From: Aliivibrio_A sp016764915
Lineage (GTDB): Bacteria; Pseudomonadota; Gammaproteobacteria; Enterobacterales; Vibrionaceae
Length of the DNA: 64,000 nt
Assembly (NCBI GenBank): GCA_965224595.1
Contig: OZ245058.1
Coordinates: 1,550,001 to 1,614,000 of the forward strand
Direction of reading: 5' to 3'
Shown: positions 25,744 to 34,308 of the stretch, in pieces
Layout of the letters: each line of letters starts with the position of its first letter
Numbering within the stretch: the first letter of the stretch is position 1
Translations under genes and position numbers: made by a program
Notes under the pieces: generated by a model
What the model was told of the DNA's origin: nothing
What the model saw: only the letters and a program-made list of their open reading frames with translations
Databases searched by the model: none

Positions 25744-27585
25744 TTACTGGCTGCTGAACAGAGCCTCAATCTTCTCAGGAGAAACAGGCTTTGAATACAA
25801 ATACCCTTGGAAAAAATCAGCACCCTCTTGCCTTAGTACTTCTCGCTGCTCTTCATCTTCAACCCCTTCTGCAACCGTCGTTAAATGAAGGTTTTTGCTC
25901 AACTGAACTATCGTTCGAACGATCATTCGGTCTTGATGACTTGTCTTACAGTTATCAACAAAGCTTTTATCAATCTTTAAGGTATTGATCGGTAATTTGG
26001 TTAAATAAGCTAAAGATGAATAAGCAACACCAAAGTCATCAATTGCTAACTTAATACCCATTTTGCTCAGCTCATTCAGTTTGTTGATGTGCTCTTCTGG
26101 CGAGCTCATCATGGCAGTCTCTGTCAGTTCAAGCTCTAACCAATTAGGATTAACCTCTGTTTTACTAATAATATCGGTGACCATTGTCACCAGATTGTCT
26201 TGCTGTACTTGCACTGCAGAAAGATTCACTGACATATGGATATAGGGCATATTCTGTTGCCAAACGGCCAATTGTTCACACGCTTGTTTAAGTACCCACT
26301 CTCCAATCGGTACAATACTGCCCGAACTCTCAGCAATAGGAATGAACTCTGCCGGACTAACAAAGCCTAATTTAGGGTGCTGCCAACGCAATAATGCCTC
26401 TACCCCAACCATTTGACCCGTATCTAAATTCAACTGAGGTTGGTAAACAAGATAGAGTTGTTGCTCTTTAATAGCAGTACGCAACTCCTTCTCTATCTCA
26501 TACTCTTTTAAGATTCGTTCAAACATCTCTTTTTTATAATAAGCGTATCCATTTTTACCCATTTTTTTTATCGAATACATCGCCAGATCGCCATTTCGAT
26601 TTAGCGACTCTATATCCGTAGTATCTTGTGGAAAAAACGATATTCCCATCGTTGGGGTTATCTTATGAAACCCACACTCTAATTGATAATTTTGTTTAGA
26701 ACAGAGATAGAGCTCATCCACTAACATCTGTACTGTTTCTTTGATTGAGGTAGTACCATTGTTGCCTTGTTGACAGACTAAGATACAGAATTCATCTCCA
26801 CCTAAACGATACAGTGACATTCCTGGCTTTAAACACAGTAAATATCGATGTACAACAGCAATAAGCAGTTCATCCCCAGCATGGTGCCCATACTGATCAT
26901 TAACCCTTTTAAAATCGTCAAGGTCAATAATAATCAAGGAAAATTGGTAACTGTTATTTATCTGCCACTGTAACTTATGCTCTCTAAGATCTTGATTAAA
27001 CGCTTTTCTGTTCAATATTTTCGTTAATGCATCGGTCAAACTTTGCACCTGATAATATTGAGCCTGAACTTTTGATTTATGTTGAAAGAAAGACATGACG
27101 CTCGCAAAGGCGCCAATCAACACAATTTCTACACAATCCTCGATGAAATCAACGAGTTCATGAGAATTTATCGTCGGAAAATAGGTCAATAATAACAAGA
27201 AGGCAACCGCAATCGGCCACAAAGAGTGTGGAAAAATCATAATGAAAAGTAGCGGGATAAAAATGAATGCTTCTTCTATCTCTTCAACATCTACAGGTTC
27301 AATCATTCCCAATGCAAGCACAATTAAGAGCGCAGAAATTGAAGTGATTTTTTTGATTGTAATATTAGGATGAAAACGTGCAGTTAAGAACAAAACAGGG
27401 AACAAAAGGTAAAGCGCTTGCGTTAAAAGGTCATCATGCAAACTGTTCAATATGACACTGACTATCAAAACCAACAGGATAAAAACGGCAAGCATAACGT
27501 AATGCAACTTATTACCGACAGATTGCAGTCGAACTTTATCCACTATTTTTCTAGTCAAAATATCGAGTTGAGCACCTTTAAGCAT
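25744..27585 (-). CDS. Membrane GGDEF-EAL cyclic-di-GMP protein
   Basis: About 613 residues. The N-terminal ~165 residues hold five or six hydrophobic helices and no known sensor domain. A GGDEF domain with intact YRLGGDEF follows (near residue 255). The EAL domain has intact EALLRW, ELTETAMM, and VAEGVEDEEQ. One EAL motif reads DDFGVAYSSL where DDFGTGYSS is usual. Both synthesis and breakdown of c-di-GMP are formally possible. The start is ATG 27583-27585, with AGGA seven bases upstream, rather than TTG 27588. Confidence 0.88.
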   Translation of the reverse strand: MLKGAQLDILTRKIVDKVRLQSVGNKLHYVMLAVFILLVLIVSVILNSLHDDLLTQALYLLFPVLFLTARFHPNITIKKITSISALLIVLALGMIEPVDVEEIEEAFIFIPLLFIMIFPHSLWPIAVAFLLLLTYFPTINSHELVDFIEDCVEIVLIGAFASVMSFFQHKSKVQAQYYQVQSLTDALTKILNRKAFNQDLREHKLQWQINNSYQFSLIIIDLDDFKRVNDQYGHHAGDELLIAVVHRYLLCLKPGMSLYRLGGDEFCILVCQQGNNGTTSIKETVQMLVDELYLCSKQNYQLECGFHKITPTMGISFFPQDTTDIESLNRNGDLAMYSIKKMGKNGYAYYKKEMFERILKEYEIEKELRTAIKEQQLYLVYQPQLNLDTGQMVGVEALLRWQHPKLGFVSPAEFIPIAESSGSIVPIGEWVLKQACEQLAVWQQNMPYIHMSVNLSAVQVQQDNLVTMVTDIISKTEVNPNWLELELTETAMMSSPEEHINKLNELSKMGIKLAIDDFGVAYSSLAYLTKLPINTLKIDKSFVDNCKTSHQDRMIVRTIVQLSKNLHLTTVAEGVEDEEQREVLRQEGADFFQGYLYSKPVSPEKIEALFSSQ

Positions 27586-27693
27586 CAAATCTTCCTAAAA
27601 TAGAAACACCTTTGCTAAGTTTAAGCCCATTTTATCAATTATTAAATTAATGATGTCTAACAACTGAAATAAAACTTAAGTTGCATATTAAAC

Positions 27694-27864
27694 TTTGTGA
27701 GCGAATTTCACACAAAAGATACATGATGAAAATTCTACATAGCCAATTTCTAACTGCTGTCATCACTAGAGGTTGCAATGCTCCAACTGAGTAACCGCTA
27801 GATGAACCGATTGCGATACAGTACAAACAATGGTATTCTCGTGACAAATTTCACCTGTGTCACG
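27694..27864. promoter_or_regulatory. Inverted-repeat operator-like sites upstream of the Rep_3 gene
   Basis: Two palindromes precede the initiator gene. TTTGTGA-GCGAATT-TCACACAAA is at 27694-27716, and CGTGACA-N11-TGTCACG at 27840-27864 ends 14 bp before the start codon. Both contain AATTTCAC. Rep_3 proteins repress their own genes through inverted repeats that resemble half-iterons, so these may be such operators. No tandem iteron array is seen, so an active origin is not demonstrated. Confidence 0.4.
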
Positions 27865-27878
27865 GAATTAATTTCAAA

Positions 27879-28613
27879 ATGTCAGCGTTAGAAACAAATC
27901 CAGATATCATTATTCATCAAGCTAACGCGTTAACTTCTGCAGCATACAATCTTACACGTGATGAAAAACGGCTGGTTTACATTGCACTCGATAGCATCAT
28001 AAATAAATGTGTTCAATGCAATGAATTTGGTCAATATCCGGTCAAAATTAATCACACCGAGTATACATCGATCTTTGAAGATGACAGTAGCAATATTAAC
28101 CAGGATATTTTGAAGGTAGCAGCCTCTTTAAATAAAAAAGAAGTGATTTTTTACGTACCTGAGGAAGGCAAAGGGAAAAAGGCTTTAGACGCTATTTCGT
28201 GGACCACAAAACGCTCATATCGATCTGATTTAGGAGCGACGACCGTTTTTTTTAATGCGGAATTAGTTGATATTATTACCAAAGTGGATACCAACTTCAC
28301 TCGATTCCTCATGGGAGAAGCTGGCAGGCTGAACAGTCCATACACGATGAGGCTTTATGAGTCATTACGACAATGGCCAGAGCAACAATCCGTCACGCTT
28401 TCCGTCGGTTGGATGATACAACGGTACGAACTTCCTGAATCGTATAGACGCATGAGTGATTTTCGTCGTCGATTTTTAAAACCAGCGATTAAGGAAATAA
28501 ACCAGCGTACGGACATGACGATAAACTATGAAGAAGTCCCAGATAAAAATCGGTCTAATCGTATAGCGGCGATAACGTTTAATTATTCAAGAATACAAAA
28601 AAGTGATAATTAA
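27879..28613 (+). CDS. Rep_3 (RepB-type) plasmid replication initiator
   Basis: A 244-residue protein with the Rep_3 (initiator RepB/PI/RepE) features: HQANALTSAAYNLTRDEKRLVYIALDSI at the N-terminus, a first winged-helix domain up to about residue 125, then FLMGEAGRLNSPYTMRLYESLRQW and a second winged helix ending in DFRRRFLKPAIKEINQRTD. Known members bind iterons to start plasmid replication. It stands alone, with no copy-control or partition partner adjacent, inside chromosome-like genes. An orphan of an integrated plasmid, or a replicon remnant, is likely. Confidence 0.88.
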   Translation: MSALETNPDIIIHQANALTSAAYNLTRDEKRLVYIALDSIINKCVQCNEFGQYPVKINHTEYTSIFEDDSSNINQDILKVAASLNKKEVIFYVPEEGKGKKALDAISWTTKRSYRSDLGATTVFFNAELVDIITKVDTNFTRFLMGEAGRLNSPYTMRLYESLRQWPEQQSVTLSVGWMIQRYELPESYRRMSDFRRRFLKPAIKEINQRTDMTINYEEVPDKNRSNRIAAITFNYSRIQKSDN

Positions 28614-28685
28614 ATTATAGCCCTAACACTTATATATAGAAAATGGATAATACATTTCAAATAATTTACTAAAGGACAAAATTAA

Positions 28686-30170
28686 ATGCTACTTAAAAAA
28701 TTAGTGTATAAAAGTTTATTAGTCACATGCATGTTCTCATCAATTGCATATGCAGAAACACTAAGAACACCTCATCAATTAGAGTGGCGTGGACAAGAGT
28801 CCCTTGACCCAATTTCCTCAACTCGCTTTTATTACCCAGTACAAATGTTATATAACCGCCTAGTGAGGCAAGATAAATCCGGCGCGCCATCCCCTGAGCT
28901 AGCCACAAAATGGACATCCAATGCATCAGCTACAGAGTGGGTGTTTGATTTACGAGAAAATGTAAAATTCCATAATGGTGAAGAGCTGACTTCAGCCGAT
29001 GTAGTAGCCACAATTAATAGGATCCTTGATGTTAAGCGAGACGCCCCTGCAAGAGCCGTGCTTTCAATTATACAAGAAGTAAAACCTATAAATGATTATA
29101 AAGTTCAGTTTACGCTTAAAAAAGCACATTCTGACTTCCCTATTTTATTAATGGATTATCGAGTAAAAATATTACCTACCAATGTTGATCAAGATAAGTC
29201 GCTTGTTGGCATAGGAACCGGTCCATTTAAACTAAAAAACCTCAATATTGAAGGAACAACAAACCTTATCGCCAATGAAGAGTACTGGGAAGGTCGACCA
29301 AAGCTTGATGGTATTGATTTAATCGCAATCGCGGATGACTCCGCTAGAGTTCAAGCTCTTTTAGCACGACAAATAGATTGGATTGGTTGGTCTGGCGTGA
29401 CATCTCTACAACTGCCATTATTTCAACATAACAACATGTTTAAAATTGATTCTATTTCAACTGGCGATTGGCGTGGCATTATATTTAAAAATGACGTTGC
29501 TCCATTTACCGACCCTAAAGTACGTAAAGCTCTACGAATGGTTACTGACAGAGAAGAGATGGCCAGACTTGTACTTGGTGAAGACGGGGGAGCGACCACT
29601 TGTGATACGCCTGTATGGAAGGGTGATCAATATAGGATGGATTTAGAATGCAAACAAGATATTGAAGGCGCTAAAAAACTATTAGCAGAAGCTGGATTTC
29701 CTGATGGTCTTGATATCGATCTATATACCAGTAACACAGATACCTATTTCCGACCTTTGGTTGAAATTTATCAACGACAAGCAGCAAAAGCCAACATTCG
29801 CGTACATATAAAAATGACCCCGTCTGATAGTTACTGGAATGATGTCTGGATGAAAAAATCTGCATTTACTACGCTTTGGGGACAACGTCCAGCCGATCAG
29901 GTACTAAATGAAGTCTATCGCAGTACCGCTCAATGGAATGAATCTGCTTGGAATAATACTGATTATGACCAGCTATTAGATAAAGCTCGTCTAACATTAG
30001 ATTTTAATTCTCGTAAAGACCTTTATATTGACGCTCAAAAAATGTTGTGGGAAGAAGGTGGGAGTTTAATCCCATTCCACTTACGTAATCATAGAGTCAT
30101 GATGAAAAATGTAAATATTCCGGCTGTTGAAGATTTTTCAATTCGATGGAATCTTGTCACAAAAAAATAA
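28686..30170 (+). CDS. Family 5 (peptide/nickel type) solute-binding protein
   Basis: A 494-residue periplasmic binding protein with a Sec signal (SLLVTCMFSSIAYA). Features of SBP family 5 are LATKWTSNASATEWVFDLRENVKFHNGEELTSADV-type sequence (residues ~75-110) and GIGTGPFKL (near 178). It starts a four-gene importer with two permeases and a fused ATPase. The ligand is probably an oligopeptide; glutathione, opines and nickel chelates are other ligands of the family. The start has AAAGGA about 10 bases upstream. Confidence 0.85.
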   Translation: MLLKKLVYKSLLVTCMFSSIAYAETLRTPHQLEWRGQESLDPISSTRFYYPVQMLYNRLVRQDKSGAPSPELATKWTSNASATEWVFDLRENVKFHNGEELTSADVVATINRILDVKRDAPARAVLSIIQEVKPINDYKVQFTLKKAHSDFPILLMDYRVKILPTNVDQDKSLVGIGTGPFKLKNLNIEGTTNLIANEEYWEGRPKLDGIDLIAIADDSARVQALLARQIDWIGWSGVTSLQLPLFQHNNMFKIDSISTGDWRGIIFKNDVAPFTDPKVRKALRMVTDREEMARLVLGEDGGATTCDTPVWKGDQYRMDLECKQDIEGAKKLLAEAGFPDGLDIDLYTSNTDTYFRPLVEIYQRQAAKANIRVHIKMTPSDSYWNDVWMKKSAFTTLWGQRPADQVLNEVYRSTAQWNESAWNNTDYDQLLDKARLTLDFNSRKDLYIDAQKMLWEEGGSLIPFHLRNHRVMMKNVNIPAVEDFSIRWNLVTKK

Positions 30171-30198
30171 TTATTAACGCTGTTTAGTTTGAATTAAG

Positions 30199-30232
30199 TA
30201 AAAGTAGAGCTGAAAACTCTGCTTTTATTTCA
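30199..30232 (+). terminator. Attenuator-like hairpin after the binding-protein gene
   Basis: AAAGTAGAG (30201-30209 region), loop CTGAAAA, CTCTGCTTT, then a T-rich tract. It probably allows partial read-through so the binding protein exceeds the permeases. Confidence 0.65.
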
Positions 30233-30302
30233 TTTTATTTAATTAGAAATTTCAACATATATATTATATTAACTTATATTATTTAATATAATGAGGACCT
30301 TC

Positions 30303-31256
30303 ATGTTTACCATGATTTATAAACGCCTTTTCACTGCAATGTTTTCACTGCTCATTGTTGGAGTCTTGGTGTTTTTTGTTACTGAATCGTTGCCTGGCGA
30401 CTTTTGCACTAGTTATCTAGGACAAAATGCAACCGGAAATCGATTAGAACAATGCCGCATAGACAATAATCTAAATGCTCCTTTAATTGAACGCTTTTCA
30501 CTTTGGTCTGAAAATGTGATTAATGGCAATTTAGGAACATCATTAAAACGTCAAAGACCCGTTAGCGACGTACTTATTCCTCGATTAGAGAACACCTTAA
30601 TTCTTGGTGCTATAGCCGCCTCAATAGGGGTTCCGATAGCCATTCTTCTTGGATGTATTGCCGGACTTAGGGCCAATAAAAAATCTGACCACTTTATATC
30701 CATTGCTTCTCTTTTCACCATGACGGTTCCTGAGTTTGTCACCGCCACTCTATTAACACTCGTATTTAGTATCTGGCTTCCCTGGTTTCCTGCCGTTACT
30801 TTAATCGGAGTGAATGCTTCATTTTCTGAATTACTGCCTAACTTAGTGCTACCTGTCGCCACATTGTCAATGGTAATGGTTGCTCATATATTACGTATGG
30901 TTCGCTCTTGTATGATTACCGTGATGAACTCAAGTTATATAAAAATGTCTCACTTAAAAGGCATGCCTTATTGGCATATAGTTTTTTATCATGCTCTTCC
31001 CAATGCCCTTCTTCCGGCTATCAACATTATCGCACTCACCATTGCTTGGCTGCTTGGTGGTGTCGTTATCATTGAGCAAGTATTCAACTACCCTGGCATC
31101 GGCAGCCTTATGATTTCAGCGATTTATGATCGAGATCTGCCTGTCGTTCAAGGCATTGCTATTGTTTTAGCCATTATTTATATTTTTGTTAACCTTTGCG
31201 CAGATCTTCTTACCTGTGTTCTTAATCCCAAACTTCGCACACAGCAAGGATATTAA
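30303..31256 (+). CDS. Peptide-type ABC permease (DppB family)
   Basis: About 317 residues with six membrane helices. The N-terminal TM is followed by a periplasmic stretch with ESLPGDFCTSYLGQNATG. The EAA loop lies near SYIKMSHLKGMPYWHIVFYHALPNALLP, and the family C-terminal motif is VVIIEQVFNYPGIGSLMISAI. ATG 30303 is favoured over ATG 30291 because GAGGA lies five bases before it. Confidence 0.88.
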   Translation: MFTMIYKRLFTAMFSLLIVGVLVFFVTESLPGDFCTSYLGQNATGNRLEQCRIDNNLNAPLIERFSLWSENVINGNLGTSLKRQRPVSDVLIPRLENTLILGAIAASIGVPIAILLGCIAGLRANKKSDHFISIASLFTMTVPEFVTATLLTLVFSIWLPWFPAVTLIGVNASFSELLPNLVLPVATLSMVMVAHILRMVRSCMITVMNSSYIKMSHLKGMPYWHIVFYHALPNALLPAINIIALTIAWLLGGVVIIEQVFNYPGIGSLMISAIYDRDLPVVQGIAIVLAIIYIFVNLCADLLTCVLNPKLRTQQGY

Positions 31257-31257
31257 A

Positions 31258-32118
31258 ATGAGTAAGATTAAATTATTAATCACGTATTTTAAACAACTTA
31301 GCTCAACTCCATCGGCTAAAGTGGGTTTAATATTATTCATCTCCCATATTTTGATAGCTTGCTTTGCTACCTACATCATTCCCTATGACTTTGGACAAAC
31401 CGACAGTTTTAACATACTTAAAGGTCCAAGCATGGAGCATTGGTTAGGAACTGACCAATTAGGAAGAGATACATTAAGTCGAACTATTATGGGAGGCCGA
31501 GCCGCTCTGTTCATTACATTTTTGGGTAGTTTTATCGCCATCGCATGGGGTAGTTGTTTAGGGATTTTTACCGGATTTATAGGCGGACGTTTTGATGAAA
31601 TAATGATGCGTTTTATTGATGCTCTATTATCCATCCCCTGGATCCTGTTTCTTCTTCTGATCATCAGTGTTCTAGGGCAGAGTGATACAACCTTAATACT
31701 CACTTTAGGGTTCTTCTATGGCATTGCTGTCATTAGAGTTGTCAGAGGAGCCACCCTCGATGTCATCACCCATGACTATATTTTAGCCGCACGACTGCGT
31801 GGAGAGAGTACAACTTCCATCATAAGGTATGAGATCCTTCCTAATATTATGAATGTAATCTTAGTTGATGGAGCCATGCGTTGGTCATGGATGTTGCTTA
31901 TTTTTAGCTCTTTATCTTTCTTAGGTTTTGGTGTTAACCCCCCGACTCCTGATTGGGGATTGATGATCGCTGATACTCGAGGATTTATGTCTGTCGCTCC
32001 TTGGGCAACTCTGGCTCCGTTAATCGCTTTAAGCTCACTTATTTTTTCAATTAATATTACTTCAGACGCCTTATCAAAAGTGGCAGGTCTAAATCGTGAT
32101 AATAGCTCGCCAGTTTAA
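31258..32118 (+). CDS. Peptide-type ABC permease (DppC family)
   Basis: A 286-residue second permease with the DppC signature HWLGTDQLGRDTLSRTIMGG (near residue 60) and the EAA loop YILAARLRGESTTSIIRYEILPN. ATG 31258 is preceded by AAGGA and begins 2 bp after the upstream permease stop. Pairs with the DppB-type subunit to form the channel. Confidence 0.9.
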   Translation: MSKIKLLITYFKQLSSTPSAKVGLILFISHILIACFATYIIPYDFGQTDSFNILKGPSMEHWLGTDQLGRDTLSRTIMGGRAALFITFLGSFIAIAWGSCLGIFTGFIGGRFDEIMMRFIDALLSIPWILFLLLIISVLGQSDTTLILTLGFFYGIAVIRVVRGATLDVITHDYILAARLRGESTTSIIRYEILPNIMNVILVDGAMRWSWMLLIFSSLSFLGFGVNPPTPDWGLMIADTRGFMSVAPWATLAPLIALSSLIFSINITSDALSKVAGLNRDNSSPV

Positions 32119-32127
32119 GGAAAAAAA

Positions 32128-33768
32128 ATGAACCGTGTCATTGAAGTTTCAAATTTGAATTTAGGCTACAACAATAAATCGAATAATTTCTGTCATATAC
32201 TGAATAATGTCAGCCTTCAAGTTAATCCAAAAGATATTATTGGTCTTGTGGGAGAGTCAGGATCAGGGAAAAGTACCCTCGCCCTTGCTCTAATGGGCTA
32301 CACAAACGATGACTGCATGGTTAAATCTGGAACCATTCGTTTTAACAATAAAGATATTCTGCAGCTATCAACATTAGAATTAGCTGAAATACGCGGTAGC
32401 CAAATAGCACTAATACCTCAAAATGCTGGGCAGTCATTAACACCAACAATGAAAGTAGGCCCGCAAATACAAGAAGTATTACAGTTTCACAGCGATATAA
32501 GCAAAGAAGATTATAAATCCCGAGTCATTGAACTATTAAACGATGTAAAACTGCCGGATCCTGAGCAAATTTTTTATCGCTATCCACACCAGCTTTCAGG
32601 AGGCCAACAACAACGAGTTGCGATAGCGATGGCTTTAGCCGTTAAACCAAAATTGCTCATTTTAGATGAACCTACAACAGGACTTGATGCCACGACTCAA
32701 GTTCATATCCTAGATTTACTAAAAGCATTAATAAAAAAACATAACATCTCCATGGTTTTTGTAAGCCATGATTTCGGTGCGATTTCTCGACTTTGTAATA
32801 AAGTGTGCGTTATGTATAAAGGTGAGATAGTAGAGCAAGGTGATATAAGAAAAGTGCTGCTGCAACCCGAGCATATATATACACAAACGTTACTCAAAGC
32901 GGTTCCCGTCATTAGTGAACAACAAAAGATAAATTCACCAATAATAGATGAAAACAGCGAAGAAAAAGAAATTAGCATCTCATTAAAACAGGTGAAAATA
33001 TCCTATCATCGTAAAACGTTGTGGAATTCAATAACCAGAAAGCCTGAGCCTGAAGCGACAGTAGACAACATTAATCTAACATTAAACAAAGGTGAGACTC
33101 TGGCCCTTATTGGTGAATCCGGCAGTGGAAAATCAACCATTCTTAAAACCATTGCAGGGTTAAACAAAGCCAAGAGTGGCGAGATAATGTTTCACGGTCA
33201 ACCGTTGAATATTCTTGAAAAGCGGACCAAAGAACAAAAAAAACAGATCCAGATGATATTTCAAAATCCGGACGCATCATTAAACCCAAAACAAACTATT
33301 TTGCAGATTTTATCTAAACCACTACAACTCTATTTTGGTATGAATAGATCTCAATGTCATGAAAGAGCAAAAGAGTTATTAGAACAAGTACACCTCAATC
33401 CAGACTATCTGTATAGAAACCCAACCATGCTTTCTGGTGGTGAAAAACAACGGGTCGCAATAGCAAGAGCTTTTGCCTCGGAGCCGGAACTGTTACTTTG
33501 TGATGAGATTACCTCAGCCTTAGATGTCACCGTTCAAGATACCGTATTAAAGCTACTAAAAGAGCTGCAATTAAAATTCAATACCAGCTATATTTTCATC
33601 GCTCATGATTTAGCCATTGTAGAGTCAATTGCAGACAACATTGCCATTCTTAACAAAGGCCGAATTTGCGAAGTAGGCTCAACAAGGTCTGTATTTTCCA
33701 ACCCTAGTCATCCATATACTGAAACTTTATTAAACTCTGTACTAAAACCAGTGCCAGAATCCGAGTAA
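32128..33768 (+). CDS. Fused dual ATPase of the peptide-type importer
   Basis: A 546-residue DppD-DppF-type fusion. The first nucleotide-binding domain has Walker A GESGSGKST (near residue 39), signature LSGGQQQRVAIA and LLILDEPTTGLD. The second has GESGSGKST (near 331), LSGGEKQRVAIARAFA and LLLCDEITSALD, with IAHDLAI. Such one-chain pairs are known from GsiA and YejF. Last gene of the importer; starts 9 bp after the second permease. Confidence 0.92.
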   Translation: MNRVIEVSNLNLGYNNKSNNFCHILNNVSLQVNPKDIIGLVGESGSGKSTLALALMGYTNDDCMVKSGTIRFNNKDILQLSTLELAEIRGSQIALIPQNAGQSLTPTMKVGPQIQEVLQFHSDISKEDYKSRVIELLNDVKLPDPEQIFYRYPHQLSGGQQQRVAIAMALAVKPKLLILDEPTTGLDATTQVHILDLLKALIKKHNISMVFVSHDFGAISRLCNKVCVMYKGEIVEQGDIRKVLLQPEHIYTQTLLKAVPVISEQQKINSPIIDENSEEKEISISLKQVKISYHRKTLWNSITRKPEPEATVDNINLTLNKGETLALIGESGSGKSTILKTIAGLNKAKSGEIMFHGQPLNILEKRTKEQKKQIQMIFQNPDASLNPKQTILQILSKPLQLYFGMNRSQCHERAKELLEQVHLNPDYLYRNPTMLSGGEKQRVAIARAFASEPELLLCDEITSALDVTVQDTVLKLLKELQLKFNTSYIFIAHDLAIVESIADNIAILNKGRICEVGSTRSVFSNPSHPYTETLLNSVLKPVPESE

Positions 33769-33982
33769 AAAATTAAGGCAGAATCTGATCTGAAACACGA
33801 AAAAATATTTGTTAACTGCCTGTCTATCTCTTACCTTACCCTCCATTTCCCAGTAGAGCACTTCCATTTTGATAGTGCCCTGCTGGAAAGCCACAATCTT
33901 CTCTACTTTTTTGTCATTCGCACTTAGCTAATCGGCTCTAGACTGCCCTGTGCTCTATGGGCTTATTTTCTTCTGGCAATAA
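33769..33982. other. Spacer between the importer and tRNA-Leu copy 1
   Basis: No gene is seen. It contains one imperfect hairpin at 33846-33889 (TTTCC/GGAAA outer pairs, GCACT/AGTGC inner pairs), possibly a transcription end for the importer although no T run follows. Confidence 0.35.
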
Positions 33983-34012
33983 AAAAACCCCAACATTTCT
34001 GTTGAGGTTTTA
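33983..34012 (-). terminator. Terminator of tRNA-Leu copy 1
   Basis: AACCCCAACA / TGTTGAGGTT with a TTTC loop (one mismatch), giving a U-run on the minus strand just after the tRNA 3' end. Confidence 0.8.
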
Positions 34013-34017
34013 ATGTA

Positions 34018-34104
34018 TGGTGCCCCGGGCCGGACTTGAACCGGCACAGCGCGAACGCCGAGGGATTTTAAATCCCTTGTGTCTACCAATTCCACCACCA
34101 GGGC
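34018..34104 (-). tRNA. tRNA-Leu (anticodon UAA)
   Basis: An 87-nt class II tRNA on the minus strand. It starts GCCCTGG and ends with encoded CCA; the acceptor pairs with CCGGGGC. The anticodon stem AGGGA/TCCCT encloses the loop TTTAAAA, so the anticodon is UAA. A long variable arm and TTCAAGTC T-loop are visible. Its sequence is identical to the copy at 48561-48647. Confidence 0.97.
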
Positions 34105-34308
34105 ACGCAATTCTTGATTGCGATAATCGGCACCAATATCTATTTCAGTGAATTCCAATTTTCGTAAAATTCTTTGTCTCATGCACAATGTGCGAGAACG
34201 AGTGCTACTGTAAAGGATTGAAAAAAATCGTCAATAAAAAAATGATGATTTTTGACCGAGTGGCGATTATTCATTCAAAAATACAGTTCTAGGACCTGTT
34301 TATGCTTG

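Larger units (their letters stand above)
33975..34122 (-). repeat. 148-bp direct repeat, copy 1 (terminator + tRNA-Leu + leader)
   Basis: This block matches 48518-48665. The tRNA gene and 18 bases beyond its 5' end are identical. The terminator side is similar, with scattered changes. Homology ends at GATTGCG on one side and near GGCAATAAAAAA on the other. The two copies are in direct orientation, about 14.5 kb apart, and flank the glycan-operon interval. Confidence 0.85.

Noticed and set aside
27694..27716. CRP-like site TGTGA-N7-TCACA
   Set aside because: CRP needs a six-base spacer; here it is seven. It is better explained as a Rep-type palindrome.
33846..33889. Hairpin considered as a small RNA terminator
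   Set aside because: The stem has a bulge and a mismatch, and no T run or promoter is visible.
34018..34104. tRNA-Leu as an integrase attachment site
   Set aside because: The duplicated block includes the whole tRNA and sequence beyond both ends, and no integrase gene lies in the interval.
33955..34188. Open frame of 77 codons across tRNA-Leu copy 1
   Set aside because: It runs through the tRNA gene and its terminator; such frames arise by chance from tRNA sequence.
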